Position numbers and translations under genes: made by a program. A stretch of 64,000 bases of DNA. Origin: Coniochaeta sp. PMI_546 (taxonomy: Eukaryota > Ascomycota > Sordariomycetes > Coniochaetales > Coniochaetaceae). Shown one piece after another: positions 33,714-45,540 of this stretch. Position 1 is the stretch's first letter, and the number at the start of each line of letters is the position of its first letter. The stretch spans positions 2,852,001 through 2,916,000 of the forward strand of contig MU271145.1 in NCBI GenBank assembly GCA_021432605.1, read 5' to 3'. A model generated the notes under the pieces. It was not told where the DNA came from. It saw only the letters and a list, made by a program, of their open reading frames with translations, and did not search any database.

Positions 33714-34906
33714 TTACGGCAAAACTATGTACTTCTCCAGATGCTTGGGTATGCTATCCAGCAGCTTCTTCTCGGCCAGCCACTTCCGGCTGAACAGCCT
33801 GTCGGCGTAGCGGTATGCCCCGTCGCACAGCATGGTGACGACGGTGTGGCCCCTCCCCAACCGCTCGGCCACCTCCTTGGCCGCGACGACGTTGAGGGTC
33901 GAGCTGGCGCCCAGGTAGAGCCCTTCCTCGTCCAGGCAGCGGTAGACCATCTCGATGGTCTTCTCGTCGCTGATTTGCAGCGAGCCGTCGAGCAGGTCCA
34001 GGTCCGGCCGGAGGTTGTCCGTCACGCGGCCCTGGCCGATGCCCTCGGTTATGCTCGAGCCGGTGCGCTCGACCAGCTTCCCGCCCGACTGGATGTAGCT
34101 GTGCAGCACGCTGCCCGGCGGGTCGGCCAGGAAGCACTTGACGCGGCCGTCGGAGACGGTCTTGAGGTAGCGCGTGGTGCCGGCCAGGGTACCGCCCGTG
34201 CCGGTCGCGGCGGTGAAGGCGTCGATCTTGCCGGCGGTCTGGGCCCAGATCTCCGGGCCGGTGGTCTCGATGTGGGCCTGGCGGTTGGCGGTGTTGTCGA
34301 ACTGGTTGGTCCAGACGGCGTTGTCCATGCTCTCGGCGTGGCGGCGGGCCTGGTGGTTGTAGTTGTCCGGGTTCTCGAAGGCGACGGCGGGGACGGGGTA
34401 GACCTCGGCGCCGAGGAGGCGGAGGAGGTCGATCTTGCCCTGCGACTGGGTGTTGGGCATGTAGATGACAAGCTTGTAGCCCTTGCTGCGGCACACGTGG
34501 GCCAGCCCGATGCCCGTGTTGCCCGCCGTGCCCTCGACGACGGTGCCGCCCGGCCTGAGCAGCCCTTGCTCCTCGGCGTGCTTGACCACGTAGAGGGCCG
34601 CGCGGTCCTTGACGCTGCCGCCGGGGTTCATGAATTCGGCCTTGCCGAGCACTTCGCAGCCCGTCTCCTCTGAGAGACGCTTGAGGCGGATCAGGGGGGT
34701 GTTACCGATCGCTGGTGGTGGGAGGGTCAGCTATGGGGGGCATATTGAAATTGGAGGTCAAAACGAGACGGAGGGGGCGTCTTTTTACCCTCTGTCAAGC
34801 CATTCGAGATGCCTTGGGCCTTGGACACGGCGAGGAGATGCGGACTCGGCTCGGCCAGGCGCAGCAGTGCGCTCGTCGCAAAGGTGCGCACTCCGCGGCG
34901 GAACAT
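33714..34906 (-). CDS. mitochondrial-type cysteine synthase (PLP beta-family)
   Basis: O-acetylserine sulfhydrylase-like enzyme, 371 aa. Exon 1 is 34906..34789 and exon 2 is 34711..33714; the 77-nt intron has a GTAAAA donor and CCACCAG acceptor. Splicing gives [24 protein letters not shown], the usual start of the fold. The presequence [16 protein letters not shown] indicates mitochondrial import. The PLP lysine motif [11 protein letters not shown], the phosphate/substrate loop [12 protein letters not shown] and the glycine loop [11 protein letters not shown] are all present, so it should bind PLP. The loop reads EGTAGNTG instead of the bacterial EPTSGNTG, as in fungal Mcy1-like enzymes; substrate preference may differ from true CysK. 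Confidence 0.92.
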
Positions 34907-35453
34907 GGTGGCGACTGTTCGAGTGCTTGTCCTGTGGGGTGAGACGGAGTCTATCACGGCGTCAAGGAAACAAGACAGGAAGAGCGGCGTCACCGGAGCA
35001 GCCCGAGACAACGAGGGTTCTTTGTGAGCTTTTAATGAGCGTCCATGACAGATTCGAGGTGGTGGTGGGGCACCTGGAGATTCAGAGCGATTGCGCAATC
35101 GCTAGCTGAAGGAAAACCCCCTGTAATGTGGATTGAGCACTGCAGGCTCCCCGGAAGATCACTAATTCGGCATTTGATTCGCTGCACCAAACAGTGATGT
35201 CAGGGCGCTTTAACAGACTTTACAGGACGGGACAGAGCCAATCGTGAATTTTCAATCTTCACCCGAACACGGTCGCGTCTCGCTTCAACGACATCCCTTG
35301 CCACGGCCACTACAATTTCCACCGACCTCGGCTTCCAGACGCGGTGACAGCCGGATTCGATTTGCACATGCCATCGACTTGAATTTTGAAGCCGTCGTGG
35401 GAGGACGTTGTACGATTGATGGTGTCCGAACCATCGCGCGACACATACGGAAG
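34907..35453. other. divergent promoter region, cysteine synthase / VPS72
   Basis: Upstream region of 547 bp shared by two divergent genes. The VPS72 frame is open for some distance upstream of its ATG but has no earlier ATG. No other feature seen. Confidence 0.6.
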
Positions 35454-37855
35454 ATGGCGACGGAGGACGACGAACCCATGAGGGACGACTCCTCGGACTC
35501 CGGGAGCAACAGCGGAAGCGACAGCGATGCCGGCGACTCCGGCGAGGTCCAGCAGGTGGAATGGCTGGCCACCACGCGCGCGAAGCGCTCCACCGCCGGA
35601 AACCGCATGAAGTCGATGCTCGCAAACGAGGAGCCCGCCGCCGACGACGACGACCTGGAGCTGCTCTTCGCCGAGGACGGAGACGATGCCGGGTTCACTG
35701 ACGCCGAGAAGGACGACTCGGACGTGCATATGGACTCCAGCTCGGACGACGAAGATGCAGACGACGGGGCAGACGAAGACGCCGGCGAGAAGGAGCTGGA
35801 GCGGCAAGCCAGGGAGAAGAGGAACGCACAGCGCAAACGAAAGGCACAGGCGGCGATACCCGTCAAGTTCAGGAAGAAGGTCCGGATAGAACAGCCCCCC
35901 ACGGCGTCGGCCAGTCCGGCTCCGCAGGCGGCGCCCAAGCCGAGACCGAAGAAGAAGTCGGAGCGCGCGAGTTGGCTCCCTACTGCGGCGGAGATGCCGA
36001 CTCGCGCCTCGGAAAGACAGACTACAAGGCTCAGCAAGGAGCAACTCCACCAGCAGATGCTCGAGCGCGAGATCAAGCGGAAGAAAGTCATGGAGGCCAT
36101 GGAGAGGAAGGCGAAGAAGATGGAAGCCCTCAAGAAGCCGCCTCTGACTCAGGCGCAGCGGCTGGCCGAGGCCGCAGCGGTGGAGAAGCGTAATGCAAAA
36201 AGCCTGAACCGGTGGGAGGAGGCGGAGAAGCAGAGGGAGGAAGAGCGGCTGCGCAAGATTGCGGCTCTGCAGAACCGGAAGCTGGACGGGCCTGTCGTTA
36301 CCTTTTGGAGCGGCATCCAGGAGCTGGACGGAGATCAGATGAAGAACCTGGGCAAGATGGTCGCGATCGAGGAGAAGGCGCCCAGGAAGAAGCGGCAGTC
36401 GCTTGCTGTGACTCAGGAGGCTGGAGACGTCAAGACTGACACGGAGGCAAAGCCCGTGACGCCTATCGATGGTCCTGCTGCCACGACTCAGCAGAACGCG
36501 ACGGCAGGCGGGCAAATGGCAGGTCAGCCCTCGGCTTCTGCCCCTGTTCAACCTCAGGCTCCGTCGTCAACAGTGCCGCCTCCGCCTGTAACGTCGCTTG
36601 CACCTCCGCTTGTAACATCTCTTACACCTCCGACTGTTACACCCCTTGCACCTCCATCTTCTGCTCCAACACCACCATTACAGGAGCCTCCAACCGCTCC
36701 TCCACCGTCTGACGGTCCTAGATTTGCGCCCCTCGCCGCACCTGATAGCGGCCCTTCTACCCAGCAGGCTACGGGAATGCAACCGCCAGCCATTTTACCT
36801 CTGCAACCACCAAACAGCCAGGTCGGCTCCTCTCCATCACTGCCCTCACTGCCCGCACAACCCTCACAATTACAGCCTCCTCGCGGGCCTATGGCACCAC
36901 CGCCTATACCGCCGCCTCCATCAGGCGGCGGCTTTCTTGCCGCTCCTAGTATGCTTGGCCATCCGTTCGGAGCACCACCGCGGATGGGCAGCCAGATGCC
37001 CATGATGGGCATGCAAGCGCCCAACACGCAATCAAATGTGCTGGCAGCCCCAGGCGCCGCTCGTTCGAGTCTAAGCGCACCATCACCTCTCTCCATGCCA
37101 CAGCCGCCACCACAAAACATCACCCAACACATACCTCCTAAACAGGAGACCAATGCTGGTGCCAGCAGTCCATCTGTCCCTCAATCAAACCCTACTTCTA
37201 CACCACCTACTCTCCAAACACAAAGCGCACCTCCGCCACTCCAACCTACCCAAGGCAAAGCTGCACCGATATCCCCCAACACCCCAGGCGACCGCACGCC
37301 AGCTCCCTCCGAGCAAGGCAAGGTGACGCGCAGCTGCATCATCCTCCAGAACTTCGACGAGAACGCGATCAAGGACAAGCAAGTCCAGACGCAGATCCTC
37401 TTCGGGAGGAAGATGAACAAGCTCGCCAGTAAGTTTTTTCGCACTCCAAACCCCTCTCTCTCTCTCTTTCTCTCTATCCAACACTCCCTCTCTAATAAAC
37501 ACACAATCCAGAACCTGCCCACCCGCCCCTCTGCGTCGTCACCAACCACCCGGCGCGGTACCGCGACCCCAAGACGGGCCTGCCGTACTACAACAGCTAC
37601 GCCTTCAAGGAGATCCAGCGCCTGCACCGGGGCGACTACAAGTGGAGCCGTCTGCTGGGGGCCTGGGTCGGGAGCGGCACGTTGGCGGCCAGGGGCGTCC
37701 CGGCGCGGTTCCTGGACCCGAGCAAGCCTAGTGAGACCGTCACCAAGGAAGATGATAAGGGGCCGGCCGAGGGTGCACAGGGGGAGAAGGTTGAGCAGAA
37801 GCCAGAGGTTGCTGCGGCGCCGATGGCTGGGTCTGCGCCTGCTGTGGTCACTTGA
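35454..37855 (+). CDS. vps72: SWR1-complex subunit Vps72/YL1 (Swc2)
   Basis: Binds H2A.Z-H2B for its deposition by the SWR1 chromatin remodeller; 772 aa. Exon 1 is 35454..37428 and exon 2 is 37512..37855; the 83-nt intron has a GTAAGT donor. The YL1 N-terminal signature TTRAKRSTAGNRMKSML (about residue 40) is followed by an acidic, histone-binding stretch and Lys-rich helices. Residues about 330-630 are a Pro/Ser/Gln-rich, low-complexity insertion that makes it much longer than the yeast protein. The YL1_C motif is in exon 2: NHPARYRDPKTGLPYYNSYAFKEI. Exon 1 alone would lack this domain. Confidence 0.93.
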
Positions 37856-38149
37856 AGGTGTCAATGTGTGTGTGTACGTGTTTATGTGTAAGATACAAAA
37901 TGATACCCAAGATGAACCACAGTTGTTTGTTTAAGTCACTGCCGAGACTGTTCTGGCAGTCTGTGACTGGTATTTCCGTTTCCATGATATGCTGTGTGTA
38001 CCAACTTTCAACTATCGCCGACAGCCCGCCTGCTCATGGCAGTATACCCAAACCCGAACACCAATGCACCATCCCAACGATTACCGGTCTAGTCCCAGAA
38101 AATAAACGCTTCAAACCACCAACCTAGAAGAAGAACAAATAAAAGCAAA
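37856..38149. other. convergent 3' intergenic region
   Basis: About 290 bp between the stops of VPS72 and the DUF6594-like gene; no feature seen. Confidence 0.55.
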
Positions 38150-39037
38150 TCACGCCCCCCCATCCCCAACAGCAACAAACACAGCCAGCACGGCCGCATA
38201 GCCCGCCGTGGCGACCATCAGGCTGGCCTCGTCCGCCGCCGAGGTCCAGGCCAGCACGACGCCGAAGACCAGCATGGCGACGCTGCTGGTGACGAGGCTG
38301 CGGACCAGGGACCGCGACAGGCTCATGACCACCATGGGCACCACGACGGCGGCGCCGCCGAAGAGGGCCGTCAGCAGCCGGCGGGGGAACTCTTCCTTGC
38401 GGCGCCGGGCCTCGAGCCGGATCTCGTGCTGGAACTCCCGGGTGATTTCTGTCTCGGCTGGGCTGGGGGGTGGGTTGTGGTGCTTTGTGACCCCTGCTGC
38501 TGGTGGGGGTTTGGTTGGTGCACTGGTGGTGCTGGTGGTGGGGAGGAAGGATTTGGTCTTGTTGCGGGACGAGGTGAGGGCTCGGGGCAGGCGTGCTGGC
38601 CAGACGAAGAAGGGAGACGAGGGGGTTGTTGTTGGGTTTGAGACTCCGGGGGTGTAGGGCGGCCTTGCACCGCCCCCGGAACCGGGTTGGGTTGTGTACG
38701 GAATTCCCTGGGGGCCACCGGAGGAGGAGTACGAGTAGGGCGTCTCTGGGTAGACGGGGTACCGGAAGGCCGAGTGTCGGCCGGCGGGACGTATGGGCGT
38801 CATGCCGGCGTTGGATTTGTAGGTGACGGGGAGGGTCGCGGTGCGGTTGGTTGTGGTGCCGAGTGGCGCTTCGGGGATGGTGTTCAAAGGGTGCAGGATG
38901 GGGAGGGAGATTGTCGAGGGGTTTCTTCTGGGGATGGAGGATGGGTCTGGCTCTGGCACGCAATATGGTTCTTGATCTTGGCCTGGTGCTGTGATGGCGG
39001 CTTCTGGGGCATGGGAGATGGGGGTTGACGAATTCAT
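38150..39037 (-). CDS. DUF6594-like membrane protein
   Basis: A 295-aa single-exon protein. The N-terminal two thirds are Pro/Ser/Thr-rich and disordered. A charged helix (about residues 196-216) then leads into three hydrophobic segments at about 219-237, 243-262 and 266-290 (RLLTALFGGAAVVVPMVVM, SSVAMLVFGVVLAW, ATAGYAAVLAVFV). This helix plus three-span ending resembles the C-terminus of fungal DUF6594 proteins, whose function is unknown. The usual long DUF6594 N-terminal helical part is missing, so assignment rests on the tail only. Confidence 0.65.
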   Translation of the reverse strand: MNSSTPISHAPEAAITAPGQDQEPYCVPEPDPSSIPRRNPSTISLPILHPLNTIPEAPLGTTTNRTATLPVTYKSNAGMTPIRPAGRHSAFRYPVYPETPYSYSSSGGPQGIPYTTQPGSGGGARPPYTPGVSNPTTTPSSPFFVWPARLPRALTSSRNKTKSFLPTTSTTSAPTKPPPAAGVTKHHNPPPSPAETEITREFQHEIRLEARRRKEEFPRRLLTALFGGAAVVVPMVVMSLSRSLVRSLVTSSVAMLVFGVVLAWTSAADEASLMVATAGYAAVLAVFVAVGDGGA

Positions 39038-40078
39038 TGTGGTGTTTGGTTGCGTTGGTATTGATATGCTGTGTATATTGTCTCTTGACTTTCACAGGCT
39101 TCTTAGATCTACATACCAGAACGTCGAAGAGATGAACTTGCCGCTTTATATCAGTCCATCATGCCCCAGTCCGACCCTCGTCCGATGCAGCCTTGTATGA
39201 GATCTGGGGTCGGCTGTGAGCGTGACACATGGGGCGGGCAGCATCCCGTGGCCACCATCTCTTCTAAGACGGCTGCCAGAGGTGAGCAACAAGCCTCTCT
39301 TACGGTTACAGGAGTTCCCGAAAAGACAGACTTGACAACCTAAATAGGCCCTGGTGGTCACTCGACCAGCCCAAAGGAGGACCCCTATCTCCGAAGCCGT
39401 TATGGCAGGAAGCTAGTTTTGTGACACCGTGCAGCCTCGATGGAAGTGAGGCTGAAGCAGTACAGCACAGTACAAGCCGTCCAATAAGCCCCAACGTTGT
39501 CCTACGGTCGAAGCTTCAGCGGGCAGCCGTTCTTCTGGCTTCTAATGGATGGGAGGACAGTGGTTTGCTGACGTCTTCAGCCTCCGTTCATGCAGCTGTC
39601 CGACATGCACTATTGAATCTCCAGAACTCTATCAGATCTTCATTCATACTCGAATGCAAGTGTTCATACATTGTCAGATACCGGACGTCAGCTCGTATGC
39701 CATCACCGTGGCCAGTACCAGCGACAGACAGACATTGCACCAAAATGTGGTAAGTGATATTCGTCTCATTATATCCCGATTCTTTTATCCCCCCAAACCA
39801 ATAATGTCTAGCCGGAATTCTATCCGCCATATATAACTCCATTATACCCTCCCGGCTCGCGGCCACAGACGGGTAGAACCTTTGCATTCCGGGGTATTGA
39901 ACCGTATATAACAAGCCGTTATTGCCAGTAACTCCTATATTCTCCCACGTCTCACAGAGAAAGGTCCCAAAATTCCCGGTACCGGGGCATCCTTGCCCTT
40001 GCATATATACATGCGTATGTAAACCTCGGATCCCTAATAGAAACAAAAGTCCGGAGAAAAAGCAAACGGCGAACCAAA
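39038..40078. other. intergenic region, 1 kb
   Basis: Lies between two minus-strand genes: promoter of the DUF6594-like gene at one end and 3' UTR of the CBM48-like gene at the other. An open frame of 164 codons on the minus strand (39588-40082) has no recognisable features. Confidence 0.55.
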
Positions 40079-42223
40079 TCAAGCAGCTTTGCCGTTGATG
40101 AGGTCTGCCATCCAGCCGAGCTCATTCACAAGCTCGTCCAATCCCGAATTCGGGATCGGACTTGCGAGCAGTGATGTGTTGCCCACCGGTACGTCCGTGC
40201 CGTTCCTAGCGACCAGGGCCGGCGAGCCAAGCTGCGCCGTCGCCGGTTCTTCAGCAGCCAGCTTGTCGGTCGGCTCTGATGCCAGCGGGAGACTGTATGT
40301 CGACAGTGTCTTACCAAATCTGACGTTGAACGAGTCAGTGCCGCCGATGCCCAATCCAAGCGATGGCAGCTGGTATCCGTCATCCTCTTCCTCTCCCTCA
40401 TCGTCAGAGTAGTAGAATGATGGGATTTCGTTGGAAGCGGTCGACTCCGGCGATGCGGGCGTGAGCAGGGGCGAGTCCAAGAAGAAGGTGTTCGAGCTGG
40501 GCGCGGGGAGCTTGATCTGAGCGAAGTCGGGAATGCTCGGCGGAGCGCGCGTCGGAGGTTCCGGTACTATCGACTCTACGACTGCTGGCTCTGAAACTGT
40601 AGCCTGGCTTGCGTCTTCGGCACACGGCATCGGAGTTGTGCAGCGTGATTGTGAATGCTGCGAAGGCGGCGGCGACAAGACGGTGAAGTGCAAGGATTCT
40701 GACGTTGCCGACGTAGCAAAGTTGTCGTCATCCTCATTCTCCTCTGCAATGTCCTCCGGGATAGCGAGTGTCGGTCGCTCAGTCACTTCCGGTTCCGCCA
40801 CCAAAGGCGTGTCGTCCGACAGGAACCTGCGCAAGGAGTCCGGAGAGATGTCTCTTGACCGGCTACCCTCTCGAGATGGAGGGCGCCCACCCGTGACATC
40901 TTCCGATGACATGTGTGATTGAGTGGCATAAAGACTGCTTGTGTCGCTTTCCCGCAGTGAAGAGGAGCTGGCCTTGCGGCTGAAGAGTTTCCTGGGAGAG
41001 AATGACCAGCTCGAGCCAGGTGAGAGAGAGCGTGCCGACCGCTTGTGCCGGATGACTGATGTAGGGGCAGTTGCTGTATGCCGTACGGCCACGTGCCCCG
41101 AAGGGGATGGCGCAGGCCGTGGGCTCGTAAATCTGTCTCGAGGATTCATCGTCTTCAGGTCTGCCGCGCGCACCGAGGTCAGAGATGCGCTTCTCTTCCG
41201 TGAGCTTTGCTCCATAGGAACCCAGAGTGTGTTGACCGTCTGCCCGGGGAGATAGGGGCAGTGGTTCGTTGTCGGGACTGAAGGGTCATGCGTCTCTGTC
41301 GAGCCGTCCAACTCGTACTGTCATGTTCGATCAGCCAGGTTCTCGGTGTGTAAGGCCGGGAGTACTCACATAGTAGTAGTAGGTCTGGCCCATCTTGAGG
41401 CCGCCGTCCCGGCTGGGACTATATCCGTCTTCACCGTCGCAGACGATATCCTTGAACGAATGACATCCACGCCACTGGCCTCGGTCTCGGCGGATATCGC
41501 GCTCCATGGCGTACGGCGTGGAGAAGTTGTCCCAGGACCCAACTAGATATACTGCCTGGACTGAAGGATGTGTCTGCCTGTTATTCAGTTAGCATCGCTG
41601 ATTCTGACCATCTCATGTCATATGAAGCTTGAGGAGGGAAATGTGCATGAGCCAATAAGCTGACAGGTGCTGGGACAGGACCGCGTCCAAAAGCATGTAA
41701 AGCTATCTCCGAGCTGGTCAAGTGTACCAGGAGTTTGGACACTGACACAGCGCCTTTCCATTTCAAGCAACAGTGAGAATAATCTTGCAACAGAGCATTA
41801 CACGATAGTGGAAGCCTGGCGGCCCCGGAGCATATGCTGACGTTGGACGAGCTGTGCATGGTCCGGCTTCCCACTGATAAGAGTAGCCCCTTGCATTGCT
41901 GCTCACCCAGCTCGTCGATCATAAGCAAGACTTCTCGGCCCGGGGAAATATCTCCAAAACAGCCATCCCATCCACAGAAATCGCTATCAGATTAGGAAAG
42001 GGTCTTACACCTGACAACAATGCACGAGTACTGTTGGTGAAAGAGACCAAGCTCAAGACTTGAGAGTTGTTCGTAGCGGTTGATGCGCAGCATGTACAAC
42101 GAATGAATGAATGAATGAATGAATGAAGTATGAACAAGAAAAAGCCGTAGAGCAAGAACAGAAGCCAGTCGGTACTCGAGAGACTCACAGCATGAAGGTA
42201 AAGAGCGTAGTATCTGGATCCAT
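40079..42223 (-). CDS. glycogen-binding-type (CBM48/AMPK1-like) domain protein
   Basis: A 493-aa protein. Exons are 42223..42189 (35 nt), 41577..41370 and 41317..40079; introns are 611 and 52 nt with GTGAGT donors. The spliced start reads MDPDTTLFTFML-QTHPSVQAVYLVGSWDNFSTPYAM. The carbohydrate-binding beta-sandwich covers residues about 5-110, with VYLVGSWDNF, GQWRGCHSF, YYYYELDGSTETHDP and CPYLPGQTVNTLWVP. The remaining 370 residues are Ser/Pro-rich and disordered, with acidic patches. Related fungal proteins are annotated only by this domain. The first exon rests on phase match and family-like sequence; its 611-nt intron is far longer than the others here. Confidence 0.78.
42101..42126. repeat. 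GAAT tetranucleotide microsatellite
   Basis: Six GAAT units followed by GAAG, inside the long first intron of the CBM48-like gene. Confidence 0.9.
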
Positions 42224-45200
42224 TGCAAGACGCCGGTATTGACTCGACGCGCTTGAGCGTCGAATCGCTGGGGAAGCGAGCAAAGGTTGTCTTATAAGTC
42301 AACGGTGTCTCTGAACAGCAACGCCGGGTTTCAGAGCGACCCAGCTGGCTCACTGACGTGCATCTCTTGAGTAGTGTATACGCAACAAAAAGATGTGATT
42401 GAAGGATACTCCAATTGGCCAATAAGAGAGCCAAGATGGTGTCGGAAGCGCCGTCCTGCTGGATGAAGCTGTCGAGACTCGATGTAAGTGGTCGGCGCTT
42501 AAATGCCAACGCAGCGTGGGCCGACGTTGCTTCGACCCAGCGAACTCCTTTCCAAACGCAGGGTCCACAGAGACAGGGAGCCGAATCGTCAAGGACCTGC
42601 CAATGCAGTTGAGATAGAGCTGCGGTCAAGAGGAAGACTATTCTGTCTTTCGGTGATCCGCGGGACAAAAGGATGGACCAGGAACTACAGGAGAGCAGTC
42701 CGAGATCACGGGCAACCCGTCATTATAAAACCTGGAGTCGCCGAGCAGCCAAAGTGTTGCAGGAACTGGGGCTTGCACGCTATGGACGCCCCCTGATGCG
42801 CGACGTACTGTAGTAGCGAGCCAGGCCTGTTAGTCAACGAGAGTATCCGCACTTTCAAGCAGGGTCGTGGCTAGGATTGGGTCGAGCTCATGCAATGGTA
42901 ATCTCGCCAGGATTCTCTGACCAGGTCAGCCATGTCAGGGCCATGTGGGAGGTTAATTGCGCAGCCAGGTGCCGAGCACGCCGCAACACTACCTTTTCCG
43001 CATTGGGTGAAGCTGGTTCTCGCGGTTCCTGGGCTGGACGCGGCCAAAGACGGCTGATAATTGTCCCTGTTGCAACGCGCAAGTTCAATAGAGCCGGGAA
43101 AACCAACGATTTCGACGATGAGTTTGACGATGATCACCAGATGGCAATTGTACGTGAGACAAAGAAACGGTCGAGACGAACGATTGCGGGACAAGTGAGA
43201 GGCGGAGCGGCGGAAGAGTAAGGTTGGTGGTATCTAGCATAGAGAAGGTAGCTACCTTACCTATCTATACCTTGCTGTGGTAGAACAGTTGACGTGAGAT
43301 TGCTAAACCACACCATCCACAACCTGTGAGGGGTTTCCAACGCATCAACATTGCCCGTCGGAAGGAGGACATTGCGGCATCGAAAATAGTGATTCTGTCT
43401 GCACCTTCCTTCGTAACAGGTTCTGACATCTCTTCCTGCCAGGGAAGTTGCCAACGTCGTCCAAGGACCGCATCCGGGAACAGCAGTCCTATCGTTTCTT
43501 ACCTCTACCTTCAATCGCAGTACTGTAAGTATACAAAGATACGTGTGTACCTTACCTCGTGAACTGGTGATGTCTCAGATTAGCGTGTCCACCGCGGGAA
43601 AGGGACCTTTGAGACAGGTCTGGGTTCCTGTGTACTGTGGTACATCGAAGCTCCACAAAGTTTCACTCTCCAATCTCCATGACGGGAACAATGGACACGA
43701 TCCAATCGCTTGGCCCACAGCAGCCACAGTACAGCAGAGAGTAAAGCAGGTGTCGTGTCCCACTGCTATTTCGAACAGTGTTGGTACACGTGTATGTAGC
43801 CAGACTGGCAGGGCATTTGCAATAGCTTCAAGGTTGCGATGGACTGTTGGTTCGCTCAGGGCAGGTCTCATCGCGCTTGAAGTCCTCGAAATGCTGGCCA
43901 ATTGTTGCAATGTCTCATGGATGGTTCCACGGCGCTGGGGAATCCCGGCAGCCAGTAGCAGCCGCAAAATCGAGGTTACATTCGTCGATCCATCAATGGA
44001 TGACACGACATGCTGACGAACCCCGGAACGATTGCCTTGGCACCCCTGGACTGTTCTCACTTTTTAGGTTCAATGATTTGCACTGTCCTTATCTGCGCAT
44101 GCATCAATAGTGCAGCCCGAGACAGGTTTACCGGAAGTCAATCTCGAAGCCACATGTGCTCATACGGACTCGTTCCTATGACGACTCGAGATGCAGCATC
44201 GGGCATCAACAGCATCAGAGGCTTGCCGCCGCTGTGGTGCACAGACGCGGCGCTGCAGCCGAGCACGGCTTGCATCGTGTGTGCTGGCCAGGGGTTGATT
44301 CATGCGAAAGCCTCACAAGCCTCCAAGTGAGCTGAAGCCAGAAAATCGAACCATGGGCCATGCGGAGAGCTAATAATTCTTGCTGGGCAAGATGAGATCC
44401 CCGGGAACGCCGTGTTTGCCCGTGGAACAAAGCTCGTCTGTTCGAGTCTGAACCAGTTGCCGAGACATGGGTCGCCGTCGCAACAAGTGCCACAAAGGGC
44501 GCACAGTCTAACCATACAATTCCGGAATGCTGTTGTGACGGGGATCGACGACGTCTTGACTTCGTCTGGCCTCGTATCTGGCCTGGCTGCTCGTCCATGA
44601 CTGCATTTCCTTGTTGTTGGTTCCATTTCCCAATTCTTGAAGGAGTGACTGTATGCGTTGTCATGTCAGAGTCTGGGTCGTAAACCTGCGGCCAGGGCAT
44701 AGTCATGCCGGGCTGTATCCTCCACGGTGATCTGTCTGGAGACTCGAAGGTTCGCCTACAGCTTCCATGACGGCGACAATAGTTCCCAAACAAGATAGAC
44801 GCAACCCAGTTCGGAGGGACGGGAGGCTTCTGAGGCACGCAAAGGGCTGGAATATTGTCAACCACATTTCTTGTGTTTCCAGGCTTAGACTCGGAATCCA
44901 TGGATCCTTCCTTGACTTGGTCTCTTATGGTCCTTTTAACCAGGTTTTTGTTGGAAGTGTGAGTACACGTGTACGCTACGGCGTACCGTAGTGTGATGCG
45001 AGCTTTCCTGTTTCGTACCACTGAATGTCTGCTCGAAGAACATACTGTGAATTTATGTCACGGTAGTCGTGACTTGCGTGGGCTTGATCCCATTGGATTG
45101 TTTGTTGATGGGCCTGCCGAATGTTCAAAGCGTTGGTAGAGAAAGATACAGGCCAGCAGGTCTTCTCGGTGTCCGCAGCTGTGCGTGAAGAGTGGCTACG

Positions 45201-45540
45201 GTTACCATGTGTATCATTACTATCTCCTCGTCACTCTAGTCCGTAACTACTTGTTTTCAGGGGATCTAGCAGGTGAGAGAGCCTTGCGCCGTTCGCCAGC
45301 TCTGGACATCGAGGTGGTCAACTTTGATGTCGACTAGCGTACTCCGTAGACAGCTGTGAAAAGCGACAGTGCAGATGGAGGCTGCTGGAGGATGATGCAA
45401 GCAGATCTTCGATAAGCAGCAGGCTCCACTAAAATTTTGATATCGCGGCGGGTGTCATTTGGAGCGAACTGCCCCGCGTTCAGCCTTCAAGACCAAGATC
45501 CATACAATATTCTTCACTGTCTAACTTTCCATAAGACGCA
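42224..45540. other. 3.3 kb gene-free divergent region
   Basis: Lies between the divergent CBM48-like gene and KTI12. Open frames up to about 270 codons exist on both strands but show no domains and no sustained third-position bias. AAGGTA/TACCTTA heptamers occur near 43247-43270 and 43546. I see no transposon ends or RNA genes. Confidence 0.55.

Noticed and set aside
39588-40082. 164-codon minus-strand frame
   Set aside because: No motif or domain and it abuts the stop of the CBM48-like gene; more likely 3' UTR.
43543-44060. Opposing frames of about 160 codons on both strands
   Set aside because: Mutually overlapping, no motifs, no intron-consistent extension.
44436-44452. GTTCGAGTC-like T-loop sequence
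   Set aside because: Flanks do not pair as a T-stem and no anticodon arm is present.
44215-45021. 268-codon minus-strand frame
   Set aside because: No recognisable domain or coding-like codon pattern.
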